In this document: one piece after another, positions 1 to 8,275 of the stretch | Layout of the letters: each line of letters starts with the position of its first letter | How positions within the stretch are numbered: the stretch's first letter is position 1 | Assembly: GCA_900544765.1 (NCBI GenBank) | Contig: UQWI01000012.1 | Span: 29,407-93,406, forward strand | Source: an uncultured Eubacteriales bacterium | GTDB lineage: Bacteria > Bacillota > Clostridia > Oscillospirales > Oscillospiraceae | Reading direction: 5' to 3' | DNA length: 64,000 nt | The notes under the pieces: model-generated | What the model saw: the letters and a program-made list of their open reading frames with translations, nothing else | Told to the model about the DNA's origin: nothing | Database searches by the model: none | Translations under genes and position numbers: made by a program

Positions 1-111
1 GTCGCGTAACGCGCCTTCGCCTATCACGCGCACCCCTTCGGGCACTTTGAGGTCGAAGTCGTGTCCGTTGTATTTTTTAAGGCAGCCGCCTGAAATTTCA
101 AATTCCTGCAT
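1..111 (-). CDS. Leucine-rich-repeat (BspA/LRR_5-like) protein, N-terminal fragment
   Basis: The frame opens with ATG at 111 and runs off the left edge, so only 37 residues are visible. They include F-E-I-S-G-G-x-L-x-x-Y and V-P-E-G-V-x-V-I-G-E-G-A-L, which match the N-terminal half-repeat of BspA-type leucine-rich-repeat proteins. These proteins are usually extracellular or scaffold-like, but no signal peptide is seen here. The start lies 5 bases past the stop of the VWA-like gene, which suggests translational coupling. The family call rests on one repeat; the full function cannot be judged. Confidence 0.5.
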   Translation of the reverse strand, partial: MQEFEISGGCLKKYNGHDFDLKVPEGVRVIGEGALRD

Positions 112-116
112 ATTTT

Positions 117-1736
117 TTACCTGTCCGTCAGGTTTTCTATGTCCGTCTGGGTCATCAGTATCTTGACAGCCCAGGGCGGAACGTCGGGTATCTCGCGCCC
201 GTTGTCCACAAACACGAACGCGCTCTCATACTCCGGCGGCATGGCCGGGAAGGTGCCGTAGCCGTCCGTGAAGTATATAAGGCCTTTGAAATTTGAAAAC
301 TCGTGCTGCGCGACGAGCTCATCGACGTGCTTGAAAACCGGCCTGAAATCCGTGCCTCCGAACCCGCGCAGCACCATGCGCTGCATGTACGCGTCAAACT
401 CGTCCTGACTGGTTATGCGCACGTCCTCTTCGACCTTTGCGCCGCACTGGATGATGTGGACGTTTACTTTGGTGAAGAAGTTGTCCGTCTGCTTGAGTAT
501 GTTCCACGTCTTGTTTACGAAGGTCTGCACCAGCTCGCCCGCGACGGACTCGGAGGTGTCCAGCGCTATGACAAATTCGCGCACACGCTTGACTTCCTTG
601 TACTCAAGCGGCTCAATGAGCGGCATCCTGCCGTAGAGCTTCATGCCGTAGGTGTAAAAGACGTAGTCAAATTCGTCGTCGTTTATCTGCACGTTCTCGC
701 CGAGGACGGCAAATCGGCGCAGGAAAGCGGCGTAATCCACCTTTTCGCGGTTGACTTCGCCGAGCGCGGCCACGAAGTCCCCGGCGCTCTCGCCGAAGGA
801 GTTGGACGCGGTGTCCAGATCCACCTGTATGCGCTCACTTATGTCCTTCCACATGCGCTCGGTTTCCTGCGGGGACATGGCTTTTTTGTCGCCCATCTCC
901 TGGTTCTCGCGGCCGGACATGCCCTCGCCCTCGTCGCCTGAATTTCGGCGCTCGCCGGTGTCGCGCCCGCCGGATGCGCTCTGTTCCTCCCCTTCCCCGT
1001 CCTCGGGCGGGGCGGTGAAGTCGCCGTCGGCGTTCATGTCGCCCATATCCGGCTCGGTGCCGGGAATCTCTGCGCTCGTGCGCTCGCCGTTTCCGCCGCC
1101 ACGCATCTCCTCGGCCGTGTTGTACCACACCCGGTGGTCATCAGCGTAGAAGTAGCCGCGTATGCGCCCTATCTCCTGCTCCGGCAGCTCCTGGTCTATG
1201 AGCCAGCGGTAGATGCGCTCCGCCGTGAGCCGCGGCAGCTCATCGCGCAATTTTTGGATAAGCCAGCCCTGTTTCTCCTGCCGTGAGGCGTAGAGGGCTT
1301 TGATGTTAAGGCTGTTTATGATGCTCTCGGCCGCTATGTCGCAGGCCAAATCCCACAAGTCCGTGTTCACGCCCTTGCCTATGAACATGTGCCGGAACAC
1401 GCAGTGGAGCGTGAGGTGCATATAGTCGCGCGCGGGCAGGCTGCTCTCGCGCTTGAACGAGCGGCAGACGTGCAGCGAATTGTAGTAGAGGAAACGGCCG
1501 TCGGTGGCCATCTCCGCCGTGACGGTCTCGTCGCCATGCGCCAGGCGCACCAGGGCGGACTCCATAAAACGCATGTGTATGAGCAGCGTGCTGCGCGCAA
1601 GGCGCATTATTTCCCGGGCAAGCTCCCCGGCCTTGCGCGCCTGCTCGAAGTCCTTGTGATAATCTGTGCGCGCGGCATAGCCGTGGGTCTTTTGCAGCTG
1701 CGCCGCGCTGACGTCCCATTCGTTCATTCCGGGCAT
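117..1736 (-). CDS. VWA-like domain protein (DUF2201 family, putative metallopeptidase N-terminus)
   Basis: The 539-residue protein has the two-part build of the DUF2201 family. An alpha-helical N-terminal part carries HLTLHCVFRH (an H-x3-H metallopeptidase-like motif, near residue 107). A charged, Glu/Gly-rich low-complexity linker follows (about 230-300). The C-terminal VWA-like domain has a D-T-S-E-S MIDAS-type start (near 393) and a later TDGYG. Family members are normally encoded beside a MoxR-type AAA+ ATPase and are thought to act with it in metal or cofactor insertion. No such ATPase is in this window, although the neighbouring operon makes a molybdenum enzyme. The start is set by GGGAGG six bases upstream. 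The role is inferred. Confidence 0.75.
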   Translation of the reverse strand: MPGMNEWDVSAAQLQKTHGYAARTDYHKDFEQARKAGELAREIMRLARSTLLIHMRFMESALVRLAHGDETVTAEMATDGRFLYYNSLHVCRSFKRESSLPARDYMHLTLHCVFRHMFIGKGVNTDLWDLACDIAAESIINSLNIKALYASRQEKQGWLIQKLRDELPRLTAERIYRWLIDQELPEQEIGRIRGYFYADDHRVWYNTAEEMRGGGNGERTSAEIPGTEPDMGDMNADGDFTAPPEDGEGEEQSASGGRDTGERRNSGDEGEGMSGRENQEMGDKKAMSPQETERMWKDISERIQVDLDTASNSFGESAGDFVAALGEVNREKVDYAAFLRRFAVLGENVQINDDEFDYVFYTYGMKLYGRMPLIEPLEYKEVKRVREFVIALDTSESVAGELVQTFVNKTWNILKQTDNFFTKVNVHIIQCGAKVEEDVRITSQDEFDAYMQRMVLRGFGGTDFRPVFKHVDELVAQHEFSNFKGLIYFTDGYGTFPAMPPEYESAFVFVDNGREIPDVPPWAVKILMTQTDIENLTDR

Positions 1737-1750
1737 AGCGTGCCTCCCGT

Positions 1751-1779
1751 GCGAGGGTTCTGACGGGCAGAACCCTCGC
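1751..1779 (-). terminator. Hairpin between xdh operon and VWA-like gene
   Basis: Twelve-base perfect arms (gcgagggttctg and its complement) enclose a 5-base loop. It lies after the molybdenum-subunit stop and just before the ribosome site of the VWA-like gene. There is no T-run, so it may be a weak terminator or an RNA-processing hairpin rather than a full stop. Confidence 0.45.
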
Positions 1780-1802
1780 TGAATCCAATGCTTGCTTAAA
1801 AC

Positions 1803-4241
1803 TCAGTCGCGCTCAGGCAGAGGCGGCATGTTCGCAAACTTCTCGGGCAGGTCCTCCGCGCCGAACTCGACGCGGCCGGTGCGCTCGTGCTCGCGCAGCG
1901 CCCTCCAGAGCTTCTCCGGGGTTATGGGCAGCTCCTTGAGCACAAGGCCGGTGGCGTAGTTGATGGCGTTGCCGATGGCGGAGCCGACAGGCGCGGTGGA
2001 GCCCTCGCCGGCCTCCTTGGCGCCCATGGGTCCCTCGGGGTCGTACTCGGAGCAGATGAAGGTCTTTATCTTCGGCATGTCTAGCGCCGTCGGGAAGTGG
2101 TAGTCGCGGAAGGACGGGTTGAGGTGACGGCCGTTCTTGTCGTAGACGCACTCCTCGTAGCATGTGAAGCCGAAGCCCAGCAGGACGGAGCCCTCAATCT
2201 GGCCCTCGACCGCGCGGATGTTCAGCGGGCGGCCGCAGTCGTGGCCGAAAGCGAAGTCGTCCAGCGTGACCTGGCCGGTCTCCATGTCGACCGTGACCTT
2301 GGCCGCGGAGGCGGAGAAGGAGTACGCGGTGGCGTAGTTGCCGACGTTCTTGACGTAGATGTCCTTGTCGCCCTCGTGAGCGAAGGAGCCGACGCCCGCT
2401 ACGCAGCGGCCGAAGTTCTTCTCCTCATAGCCGAAGCAGGCCTCGTTGTAGGAGATGTTCTTCTCGGGGTCGCCCTTTATGAACACGCGGTGGTCCTTCA
2501 TGGTGATGTCCTGCGGCTTGCAGCCCCACTCCTCTGCCCAGTGGCTGAGCAGCTTGAACTTGGCGTCGCCGACGGCTCGGCGGCAGGCGTTGCCGCCCAG
2601 GAAGGTGACGCGGGAGCCGAAGGAGCCGGCGTCCCAGGGCGTCGCGGTGGTGTCGGACTGGATGAGCTTGACCTCGTCCATGCGCAGGCCGAGCTCCTCG
2701 GCGACTATCATGGTCATGACGGTGTCGCAGCCCTGGCCGATGTCGTTAGCGCCTGAGTAGACGACGGCGTAGCCCTCGCGGTTGAGTCGGACCATCGTGG
2801 TCGAGGAGGCGTAGTGCGGCGTGCTCAGCACGGGGAAGCCCGTGCCGGACATGAAGCCGCTGCCGGAGAGGCCGACGCCCTCGCCGGAGCCGATGGGATA
2901 GCGGTCGCGGTGCTTCCAGTCTATATAGTCGGCGACGGCGGTCAGGCACTCGTCGAACTTGCAGCTGGTGAACTCCAGGCCCGTGGGGCCGGTGTAGTAC
3001 GGGGTAATCTCGTTCTTGCGGCGCAGCTCCAGCGGGTCGATGCCCAGCTCGTTTGCGACCTCGTCCATGTGTATCTCGTGCGCGAAGTGTACCTGGCAGG
3101 CGCTGTAGCCGCGCATTGCGCCGCTGGCCGGGTGGTTGGTGTAAGGCCGGCGGGCGGTCATGTCGATGTTCTCGACCTTGTACGGGAAGGTGGCGCAGAT
3201 GAGCGAGAGGGTGTTGGCGGCTATGCCGCTGCCGCCGTAAGCGCCGCCGTCGAGGATGTGCTGGCAGCGCTTTGCGAGCAGCTTGCCCTCTTTGGTGAAC
3301 GCGGATTCAATCTCGAAGGAGATTGGGTGGCGGGTACGGGTGCACATGAACACCTCGTCGCGCTTGAGGATGCACTTTACGGGGTGGCCGGTCATCTGCG
3401 CGAACTTGCAGGGGCACAGCTCGTGGGCGAAGCAGTCCAGCTTGCCGCCGAAGCCGCCGCCGAGCATGGGCTTTATCACGCGCACGGCGCTCTCGGGCAC
3501 GCCGAGGCCCCAGGCTATCCAGTAGCGGCTGACGTAGGCGCCCTGAGTTGTCGTCCAGACCGTCCACTCGCCGTTTTCGTACTTGGCGACGGCGCCGTGC
3601 GGCTCGATGGCCGCGTGCACCATCTCCTGCGTGCGGTAGTAGCGCTTGTCGGTGTAGTCGGCTTCAGCGAAGGCCTTGTCCGTGTCGCCGGCGTGCATTA
3701 CCGTGAAGATGGAGAGGTTGTTCGTGCCGGGATAGTGTATCGCGGGCGCGTCCGGCTGCATGGCGTAGAAGGGGTCGAGCACCGGCTCAAGCGGCTCGTA
3801 TTCGACCTTGACCAGCGAAGCGGCGAGGGTTGCGGCCTCCTCGGTGGTGGCGCAGACGGCGGCGACCTCGTCGCCGACCATGCGGACCTTCTTGCGGCAG
3901 AGCGGCTCTTTGTCGGCCAGCTCCTTGAACGCCTCTGGGTTGCCGAGGTTGTGGCCCTCGGGGAAGTCGGCGCCGGTCAGCACGCCCTTGACGCCGGGCA
4001 CCTTGAGCGCCTCGGTGAAGTCTATGCTCTTGATGAGCGCATGGGCATAGGGGGAGTGGACCAGCTTGCAGTAGTACATGCCGGGCAGGTCGATGTCGTC
4101 GGTGTACACGGCGGTACCGGTGACCTTGGCCTCGGCGTCGATACGGATGTACGCGCTGCCGCGTCCGGCCAGCTCGTAGTCCTCAGGCTTTTTGTATACG
4201 CTCTCGATGTCGGAGTAGTACTCCTTGGACATTATCGCCAT
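1803..4241 (-). CDS. Xanthine dehydrogenase-family molybdenum-binding subunit
   Basis: This 812-residue protein is the catalytic subunit of a molybdenum hydroxylase, which hydroxylates purines or similar heterocycles with water as oxygen donor. It has the N-terminal hammerhead domain (start near GRGSAYIRIDAEAKVTG) followed by the molybdopterin-binding domain. Visible motifs are the cofactor-binding GGGFGGK (near 260) and GAKEAGEG near the C-terminus, holding the likely catalytic Glu. AGGAGG lies 9 bases before the chosen ATG. The preceding iron-sulfur gene ends 4 bases upstream. Length and motifs are complete for the family. The substrate cannot be fixed from sequence; xanthine, nicotinate and other N-heterocycles are all possible. 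Confidence 0.92.
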   Translation of the reverse strand: MAIMSKEYYSDIESVYKKPEDYELAGRGSAYIRIDAEAKVTGTAVYTDDIDLPGMYYCKLVHSPYAHALIKSIDFTEALKVPGVKGVLTGADFPEGHNLGNPEAFKELADKEPLCRKKVRMVGDEVAAVCATTEEAATLAASLVKVEYEPLEPVLDPFYAMQPDAPAIHYPGTNNLSIFTVMHAGDTDKAFAEADYTDKRYYRTQEMVHAAIEPHGAVAKYENGEWTVWTTTQGAYVSRYWIAWGLGVPESAVRVIKPMLGGGFGGKLDCFAHELCPCKFAQMTGHPVKCILKRDEVFMCTRTRHPISFEIESAFTKEGKLLAKRCQHILDGGAYGGSGIAANTLSLICATFPYKVENIDMTARRPYTNHPASGAMRGYSACQVHFAHEIHMDEVANELGIDPLELRRKNEITPYYTGPTGLEFTSCKFDECLTAVADYIDWKHRDRYPIGSGEGVGLSGSGFMSGTGFPVLSTPHYASSTTMVRLNREGYAVVYSGANDIGQGCDTVMTMIVAEELGLRMDEVKLIQSDTTATPWDAGSFGSRVTFLGGNACRRAVGDAKFKLLSHWAEEWGCKPQDITMKDHRVFIKGDPEKNISYNEACFGYEEKNFGRCVAGVGSFAHEGDKDIYVKNVGNYATAYSFSASAAKVTVDMETGQVTLDDFAFGHDCGRPLNIRAVEGQIEGSVLLGFGFTCYEECVYDKNGRHLNPSFRDYHFPTALDMPKIKTFICSEYDPEGPMGAKEAGEGSTAPVGSAIGNAINYATGLVLKELPITPEKLWRALREHERTGRVEFGAEDLPEKFANMPPLPERD

Positions 4242-4245
4242 TGGT

Positions 4246-4734
4246 TCATGCCTCCTTTGCCTTCGCGGCCGCCAGCTTCTTGGCGGCGCAGTCTATGGCC
4301 TCGACTATCTTGGCATAGCCGGTGCAGCGGCAGAGGTTGCCGGCGATGCCGTCGCGTATCTCTTCCTCGGTGGGATTCGGGTTCTCGTTGAGAAGGCTGA
4401 GCGCGGACATAATCATGCCCGGGGTGCAGAAACCGCACTGCAGCGCCCACTTGTCCATGAACTCCTGCTGCAGCGGGTGGAGCACGCCGTTCTGGCGCAC
4501 GCCCTCGATGGTGGTTATCTCGTGGCCGTCGGCCTCGACGGCGAGCATAATGCAGCTGGGCACGGCCCTGCCGTCAAGCAGGATGGTGCAGGCCCCGCAC
4601 TCGCCCTCCTCGCAGCCGCGCTTGGTGCCGGTGAGGTGCATCTCCTTTCGCAGGAAGTCCACCATAGTCATGTTCACAGGGGCGAGAGCCTCAACAGGCT
4701 CGCCGTTGAGCGTGAAGTGAATTATCTTCTTCAA
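4246..4734 (-). CDS. Xanthine dehydrogenase-family 2Fe-2S subunit
   Basis: A 162-residue electron-transfer subunit with two [2Fe-2S] domains. The plant-ferredoxin type N-terminal domain has C-x4-C-x2-C-x11-C (starting CEEGECGAC, near 41). The C-terminal helical domain has CGFCTPG (near 98) and CRCTGY (near 132). It passes electrons from the molybdenum centre to the FAD subunit. Size and cysteine spacing are standard for the three-subunit bacterial enzyme. It sits between the FAD and molybdenum genes in one operon with short gaps. Confidence 0.95.
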   Translation of the reverse strand: MKKIIHFTLNGEPVEALAPVNMTMVDFLRKEMHLTGTKRGCEEGECGACTILLDGRAVPSCIMLAVEADGHEITTIEGVRQNGVLHPLQQEFMDKWALQCGFCTPGMIMSALSLLNENPNPTEEEIRDGIAGNLCRCTGYAKIVEAIDCAAKKLAAAKAKEA

Positions 4735-4752
4735 TTTCGTCTGCCTCCTTCC

Positions 4753-5634
4753 TCAGGCCTTCATGGTCTCCACGGCCTTGTTAATGGCTCTTTTGGTGTA
4801 GACCCTAATCATGTCGTGGCGGTACTCGGCGGAAGCGCGCAGGCTGGAGCGCGGGTGCATCTCGTCCGCGGCCTGCACGGCGACGGCCTCGACCAGCTCA
4901 TCGGTGAGCTCCCTGCCGATTATCATCTGCTCTGCGGCCTTGGCGCGGACAATGGTGACGTCACCGCCCGCGACGGCTATGCGGCAGTCGGCGACGGTCT
5001 TGCCCTCGAGCCTGACCCACGCGGCGACGCCCACGATGGCGAGGTCCATGGCCTTGCGCACGGAGTGCTTGAAGTACGCGCTGCCCTCGCCGCTTTTGAG
5101 CTCGGGAATGAAAATCTCGGTGACCAGCTCGCCCTTGAGCTTGTCGGGGGCAATCTTCTTGAATCCCGTCCAGAAGTCGTCCATGCCGACGGTGCGCTCG
5201 CCCTCGGGGCCGACAATCTTGACCTGCGCCTTCATGGCCAGCAATATGCTGCCGCAGTCGCCGGTGGGCGAAGCGTTGCAGATACTGCCTACCATCGTGC
5301 CCTTGCGGCGAACCTGGTTGGAGCCCACATAGTGAGCCGCCTGAGCCACGGCGGGCATCTTCTCGAGAACCACGGGAGAGGACTGGATGTCAAAGAGCTT
5401 GGTGTTGGCGCCTACATAAAGCCCCTCGCCGTCCACATACTCAAGCCTGGTAAGGCCGGGGATGGTTTTGAGGTCGATGACCGTTTTCATGCCCCGCTCG
5501 ACGTTTTTCGGAATCTGCAATATGACGTCGGTACCACCGGACATCACGACACACTCGCTGCCCATGGAGACCATCAGCTGAGAGGCTTCCTCCAGGGATT
5601 TGGCGGCGACGTAGTCAAATTCAGGCAACGCCAT
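4753..5634 (-). CDS. Xanthine dehydrogenase-family FAD-binding subunit
   Basis: A 293-residue protein of the CoxM/CutM type. FAD-contact motifs are visible as SGGTDVILQIP (near 33) and GSICNASPTGD (near 115). A C-terminal CO dehydrogenase flavoprotein domain follows. It should oxidise the 2Fe-2S subunit and reduce the external acceptor. It is the first gene of the xdh operon, preceded by AAAGGAGGAA and a 190-base regulatory region rich in inverted repeats. Confidence 0.93.
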   Translation of the reverse strand: MALPEFDYVAAKSLEEASQLMVSMGSECVVMSGGTDVILQIPKNVERGMKTVIDLKTIPGLTRLEYVDGEGLYVGANTKLFDIQSSPVVLEKMPAVAQAAHYVGSNQVRRKGTMVGSICNASPTGDCGSILLAMKAQVKIVGPEGERTVGMDDFWTGFKKIAPDKLKGELVTEIFIPELKSGEGSAYFKHSVRKAMDLAIVGVAAWVRLEGKTVADCRIAVAGGDVTIVRAKAAEQMIIGRELTDELVEAVAVQAADEMHPRSSLRASAEYRHDMIRVYTKRAINKAVETMKA

Positions 5635-5715
5635 TTCATTTCCTCCTTTAAAACTGCTTTTGTTTTAATGCTCAGATTAATTGCTTGCGGCCGGGGCCGA
5701 CTTTCCCCGGCCCGG

Positions 5716-5735
5716 TTGTGACAATTATTTCACAA
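5716..5735. promoter_or_regulatory. TTGTGA-N8-TCACAA inverted repeat upstream of the xdh operon
   Basis: Perfect 6-base arms sit about 80 bases before the FAD-subunit start. The half-sites resemble Crp/Fnr boxes, but the spacing is 8 rather than 6. A related site (TTGTCA-N6-TCACAA, 7192-7209) precedes the MATE gene, and a Crp/Fnr protein is encoded next to that. Assignment to this regulator is inference. Confidence 0.45.
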
Positions 5736-5748
5736 CAAATTTTATAAG

Positions 5749-5806
5749 TAAATGCGCACAAGCATACGCAGGCGCATTTGCACCTGAATAAACTTGTGCG
5801 CATTTA
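5749..5806. promoter_or_regulatory. Paired inverted repeat with AAATGCGC boxes
   Basis: The 14-base sequence taaatgcgcacaag (5749-5762) recurs as a perfect inverted copy at 5793-5806. Between them is an imperfect palindrome (5769-5786) with a third AAATGCGC box. A fourth copy, in nearly the same context, lies at 7225-7248 before the MATE gene. The region between divergent or tandem genes holds nothing else. It is most likely an operator array. Confidence 0.55.
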
Positions 5807-5823
5807 GATTTTTTGTTGGATTT

Positions 5824-7173
5824 TCATATTCTGATATTCTGCTGCTTCCAGCGCCCGGACGCGATATACGCCGTGCAGATAAGCGCGCTCACGAAAGGCG
5901 CAATTGAGTAGGCTATGCCTATTCCGTTAAAGCCCAGCGGCGTCAGGTGGCTGAACACCCAGGCGAGCAGGTAGCGAATCAGGTACGCGGAGATAGTCGC
6001 GCAGGCAAAAGGCACCATTGTGTGCCCAGAGCCGGTGAGCACACCAAAGAGACAGAACATGATGTTTTCGGCGATGAAGCCAATTGCGAAGAAACGCAGA
6101 TATGTTATGCCGGCCTCCACGACGGCAGCGTCGTCCGTGAACAGCCCGAGCATGAACCCCGGACACAGCTCGCAGAGCAGCGTAAACACAGCGCCTATAC
6201 CCGCCGTGAGCGCGGCGCCGGCGTAGAGCGCCTTGAGGACATAGCCGTAGGAACCTTTCGCGCAGTTCTGCGCGGATACGGTTATCAGCGCGGCCATCAT
6301 CGCCTGGCCGGAGAGCACGGTGAAGTTCCAAATCTTTGTCACAGCTCCCGCCGCAGCCGCGCAGTCCACGCCGAAGATGTTGACGATGCCGCCTATGAGC
6401 ATGAAGCTGGAGTTGGTCAGCAGCATTTGCAGCACCTGCGGAGTGCATATGCGCATAAGCGGACCCAAGACGTCCTTTTTGATACCAAACCAGCGGCCTT
6501 TAAACGAGAAATAGCCCAATTTGCACACTCTGCGGCCTATGAGCGCCGCGCTTGTAATTTGGCTCGCCACCGTCGCCGCAGCCGCGCCAGCGGCCCCCAG
6601 AGGTATGACGGCGACCAGCAGCAAGTCGAGGACTATGTTCTCGACGGTGGTAATCAGCATGATGCGCAGCGGGGTGTCGCTCTCCCCTATCCCGCGCAGC
6701 ACGGCGTAGAACACGTTGTAGCTGTAAACCGCGGCAGTGCCGGCGACGCAGATGCAGAGGTACCACAGCGCGCTCACATAGCTCTCGTCCGGTATGTTCA
6801 GCATGCGCAGCAACGGAGATGAAAACACCAGGCCGAGCACGGTCAGCACAAGCGCTATTACCAGCACGAACGAGTACATCGTTCCGGTGAGCTTTTTTAT
6901 GCTGTCAGTCCGCCCCGTTGAAAAACTCCGCCCGATAAGCGTGGTTCCGCCGTTTGCTATTGCCGTCACGACGACCAGTATCACCGTTGTAACCTGCCCG
7001 CCGGTGCTGACCGCGGCCATTGCGGCGGCGTCCGCCCAATGCCCGATTATAATCATGTCCGCCACGTTGTAGACTGCCTGGAGCAGGTTTATGAAGATTA
7101 TCGGCAGGGCAAATCTCAAAAGCTTCCGCCCGGGAGAGCCAACCGTCAGGTCGCCGTTTACGGCCTGTGCCAT
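5824..7173 (-). CDS. MATE family efflux transporter
   Basis: A 449-residue integral membrane protein with about 12 hydrophobic segments. The N-terminus (GRKLLRFALPIIFINLLQ, then NVADMIIIGHW) is typical of the NorM/DinF-type MATE fold, with an internal repeat in the second half. It is expected to export cationic or planar compounds using a Na+ or H+ gradient. GGAGG lies 9 bases before the ATG. Its upstream region shares boxes with that of the xdh operon, so both may answer to the same signal. Substrate unknown. Confidence 0.92.
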   Translation of the reverse strand: MAQAVNGDLTVGSPGRKLLRFALPIIFINLLQAVYNVADMIIIGHWADAAAMAAVSTGGQVTTVILVVVTAIANGGTTLIGRSFSTGRTDSIKKLTGTMYSFVLVIALVLTVLGLVFSSPLLRMLNIPDESYVSALWYLCICVAGTAAVYSYNVFYAVLRGIGESDTPLRIMLITTVENIVLDLLLVAVIPLGAAGAAAATVASQITSAALIGRRVCKLGYFSFKGRWFGIKKDVLGPLMRICTPQVLQMLLTNSSFMLIGGIVNIFGVDCAAAAGAVTKIWNFTVLSGQAMMAALITVSAQNCAKGSYGYVLKALYAGAALTAGIGAVFTLLCELCPGFMLGLFTDDAAVVEAGITYLRFFAIGFIAENIMFCLFGVLTGSGHTMVPFACATISAYLIRYLLAWVFSHLTPLGFNGIGIAYSIAPFVSALICTAYIASGRWKQQNIRI

Positions 7174-7191
7174 AGCGCATCGCCTCCAATT

Positions 7192-7248
7192 TTGTCAAGT
7201 ATATCACAAGCTCATGCGTTGTTAAGGTGAAAATGCGCCTGTATATGC
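7192..7248. promoter_or_regulatory. Upstream region of MATE gene with boxes shared with xdh operon
   Basis: TTGTCA-N6-TCACAA occupies 7192-7209. Then aaggtgaaaatgcgcctg (7225-7242) matches aggtgcaaatgcgcctg on the minus strand of the xdh control region with one internal mismatch. It lies within 80 bases of the MATE start. Confidence 0.45.
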
Positions 7249-7251
7249 AAA

Positions 7252-7275
7252 GACGCCGGTCGGCTGACCGGCGTC
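7252..7275. terminator. Intrinsic terminator after Crp/Fnr gene
   Basis: The stem gacgccggtc / gaccggcgtc (10 bp, 4-base loop) is flanked by A- and T-runs. It can therefore end transcription of the minus-strand regulator and insulate the MATE gene. Confidence 0.75.
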
Positions 7276-7294
7276 TTTTAAGTTGTATTTTGTT

Positions 7295-8014
7295 TCAGGC
7301 GTTGTTCTCCTGGTGGCGGCGCAGCGCCTCTATGGAGCGGACACAGTAGTAGCCGTTTATGTGCTCGACAAGGCCGAGGTCGCGCAGCTTGCGCATCGAG
7401 CGCACGGTGGTGGCACGGTTAATGCCGAGCATATCTGTGATGAGCTGTACGCTTATCCGGCGTCGGATGAGCACTTTGCCGTCATATTGTGCGCCGTATT
7501 TTTCCGCGAACTCTATGAGCAGCCCGCAAACTCTCCAGTAGGCGTCGTGCTTTTTCATCTCGCGGTTGGCGTCCATAGCGTCAAGGAATTTATTTGACAC
7601 AGAGCTGAGCAGGGATATGAGCACCATTGGGTTGTCCTCAAGCGCGCGCAGCAGCTGCTCACGGGTCACGCGGATGAGCATTGAGTCCTCCAGGGCGCGG
7701 AAGCTCACACCCGGCGCCTTTGAGAGGATCAGGTTGGCCTCCAGCAGCACGCTGTTGCGTTCCATGAAGAAATACGCCAGCTCGCTGCCGTTGTCGAGCT
7801 CCTCGTAGGCCATGACAACGCCGCTTTTCACTATGTAAAAGCAGTCCGGTATCACATCCGGGCCGATTATTACGCGCCCCTTCGGGAATTTGACGGCGCT
7901 CCCTATGTCGTTCCAGACGCGCAGCTCGTCGTTTGTGCGGATTATGTGTGATGTTCCTGATTCCGAGTTGTACAGACGGGCAATAGCATCCCAAAACACA
8001 TTCCCTGCCGCCAT
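7295..8014 (-). CDS. Crp/Fnr family transcriptional regulator
   Basis: A 239-residue protein. The cyclic-nucleotide-type beta-roll domain spans about 35-150 (GPDVIPDCFYIVKSG, then ELAYFFMERNSVLLE). A C-terminal winged helix-turn-helix (about 165-230) contains RRRISVQLITDMLGINRATTV. No cysteine cluster of the Fnr iron-sulfur type is visible, so its ligand is unclear. It lies upstream of the MATE and xdh genes on the same strand and is a natural candidate to bind the dyads in front of them. This link is inferred from position and site type only. Confidence 0.88.
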   Translation of the reverse strand: MAAGNVFWDAIARLYNSESGTSHIIRTNDELRVWNDIGSAVKFPKGRVIIGPDVIPDCFYIVKSGVVMAYEELDNGSELAYFFMERNSVLLEANLILSKAPGVSFRALEDSMLIRVTREQLLRALEDNPMVLISLLSSVSNKFLDAMDANREMKKHDAYWRVCGLLIEFAEKYGAQYDGKVLIRRRISVQLITDMLGINRATTVRSMRKLRDLGLVEHINGYYCVRSIEALRRHQENNA

Positions 8015-8200
8015 GTCACGCCCTCCAGATTACTATGTGCTGTTCTACCGCAATGATAATAGCTTGGCAATTCCATGATACTACTTCAATTCAAATCGTG
8101 TCAACACAAAAAGCCCTGCCTTCATCCGCGCGCCCTGCGGCATGCAGACACCCGCAACACTATGCAAGAATGTTGCACCAGCGCAGATATGTGACAAAAA

Positions 8201-8223
8201 GCCGCCCAACAGGGCGGCTTTTT
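8201..8223. terminator. Bidirectional intrinsic terminator (former SASP gene terminator)
   Basis: The stem gccgccc / gggcggc has a 4-base loop, with A5 before and T5 after. It lies 12 bases beyond the stop now used by the serine recombinase. Because that stop belongs to the host SASP gene, this is likely the native SASP terminator. The stretch 8015-8200 upstream of the Crp/Fnr gene shows no other feature. Confidence 0.85.
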
Positions 8224-8234
8224 GCCTTAACTGG

Positions 8235-8275
8235 TTACTTCATGCCGTTCTCGTAGGCCTCGATCATCTTCTTGA
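8235..8275 (-). pseudogene. 3' remnant of host SASP gene
   Basis: On the minus strand, bases from the attachment core to 8235 read K-K-M-I-E-A-Y-E-N-G-M-K-stop. This is the expected C-terminus of an alpha/beta-type SASP. Joined at the shared 12-base core to the SASP 5' part at 26185-26356, it gives an uninterrupted 66-residue SASP. In the integrated state these codons serve as the end of the recombinase gene. Confidence 0.8.

Noticed and set aside
8015..8263. Integration into a tRNA gene
   Set aside because: No tRNA fold was seen at either boundary; both junctions lie in the SASP reading frame.
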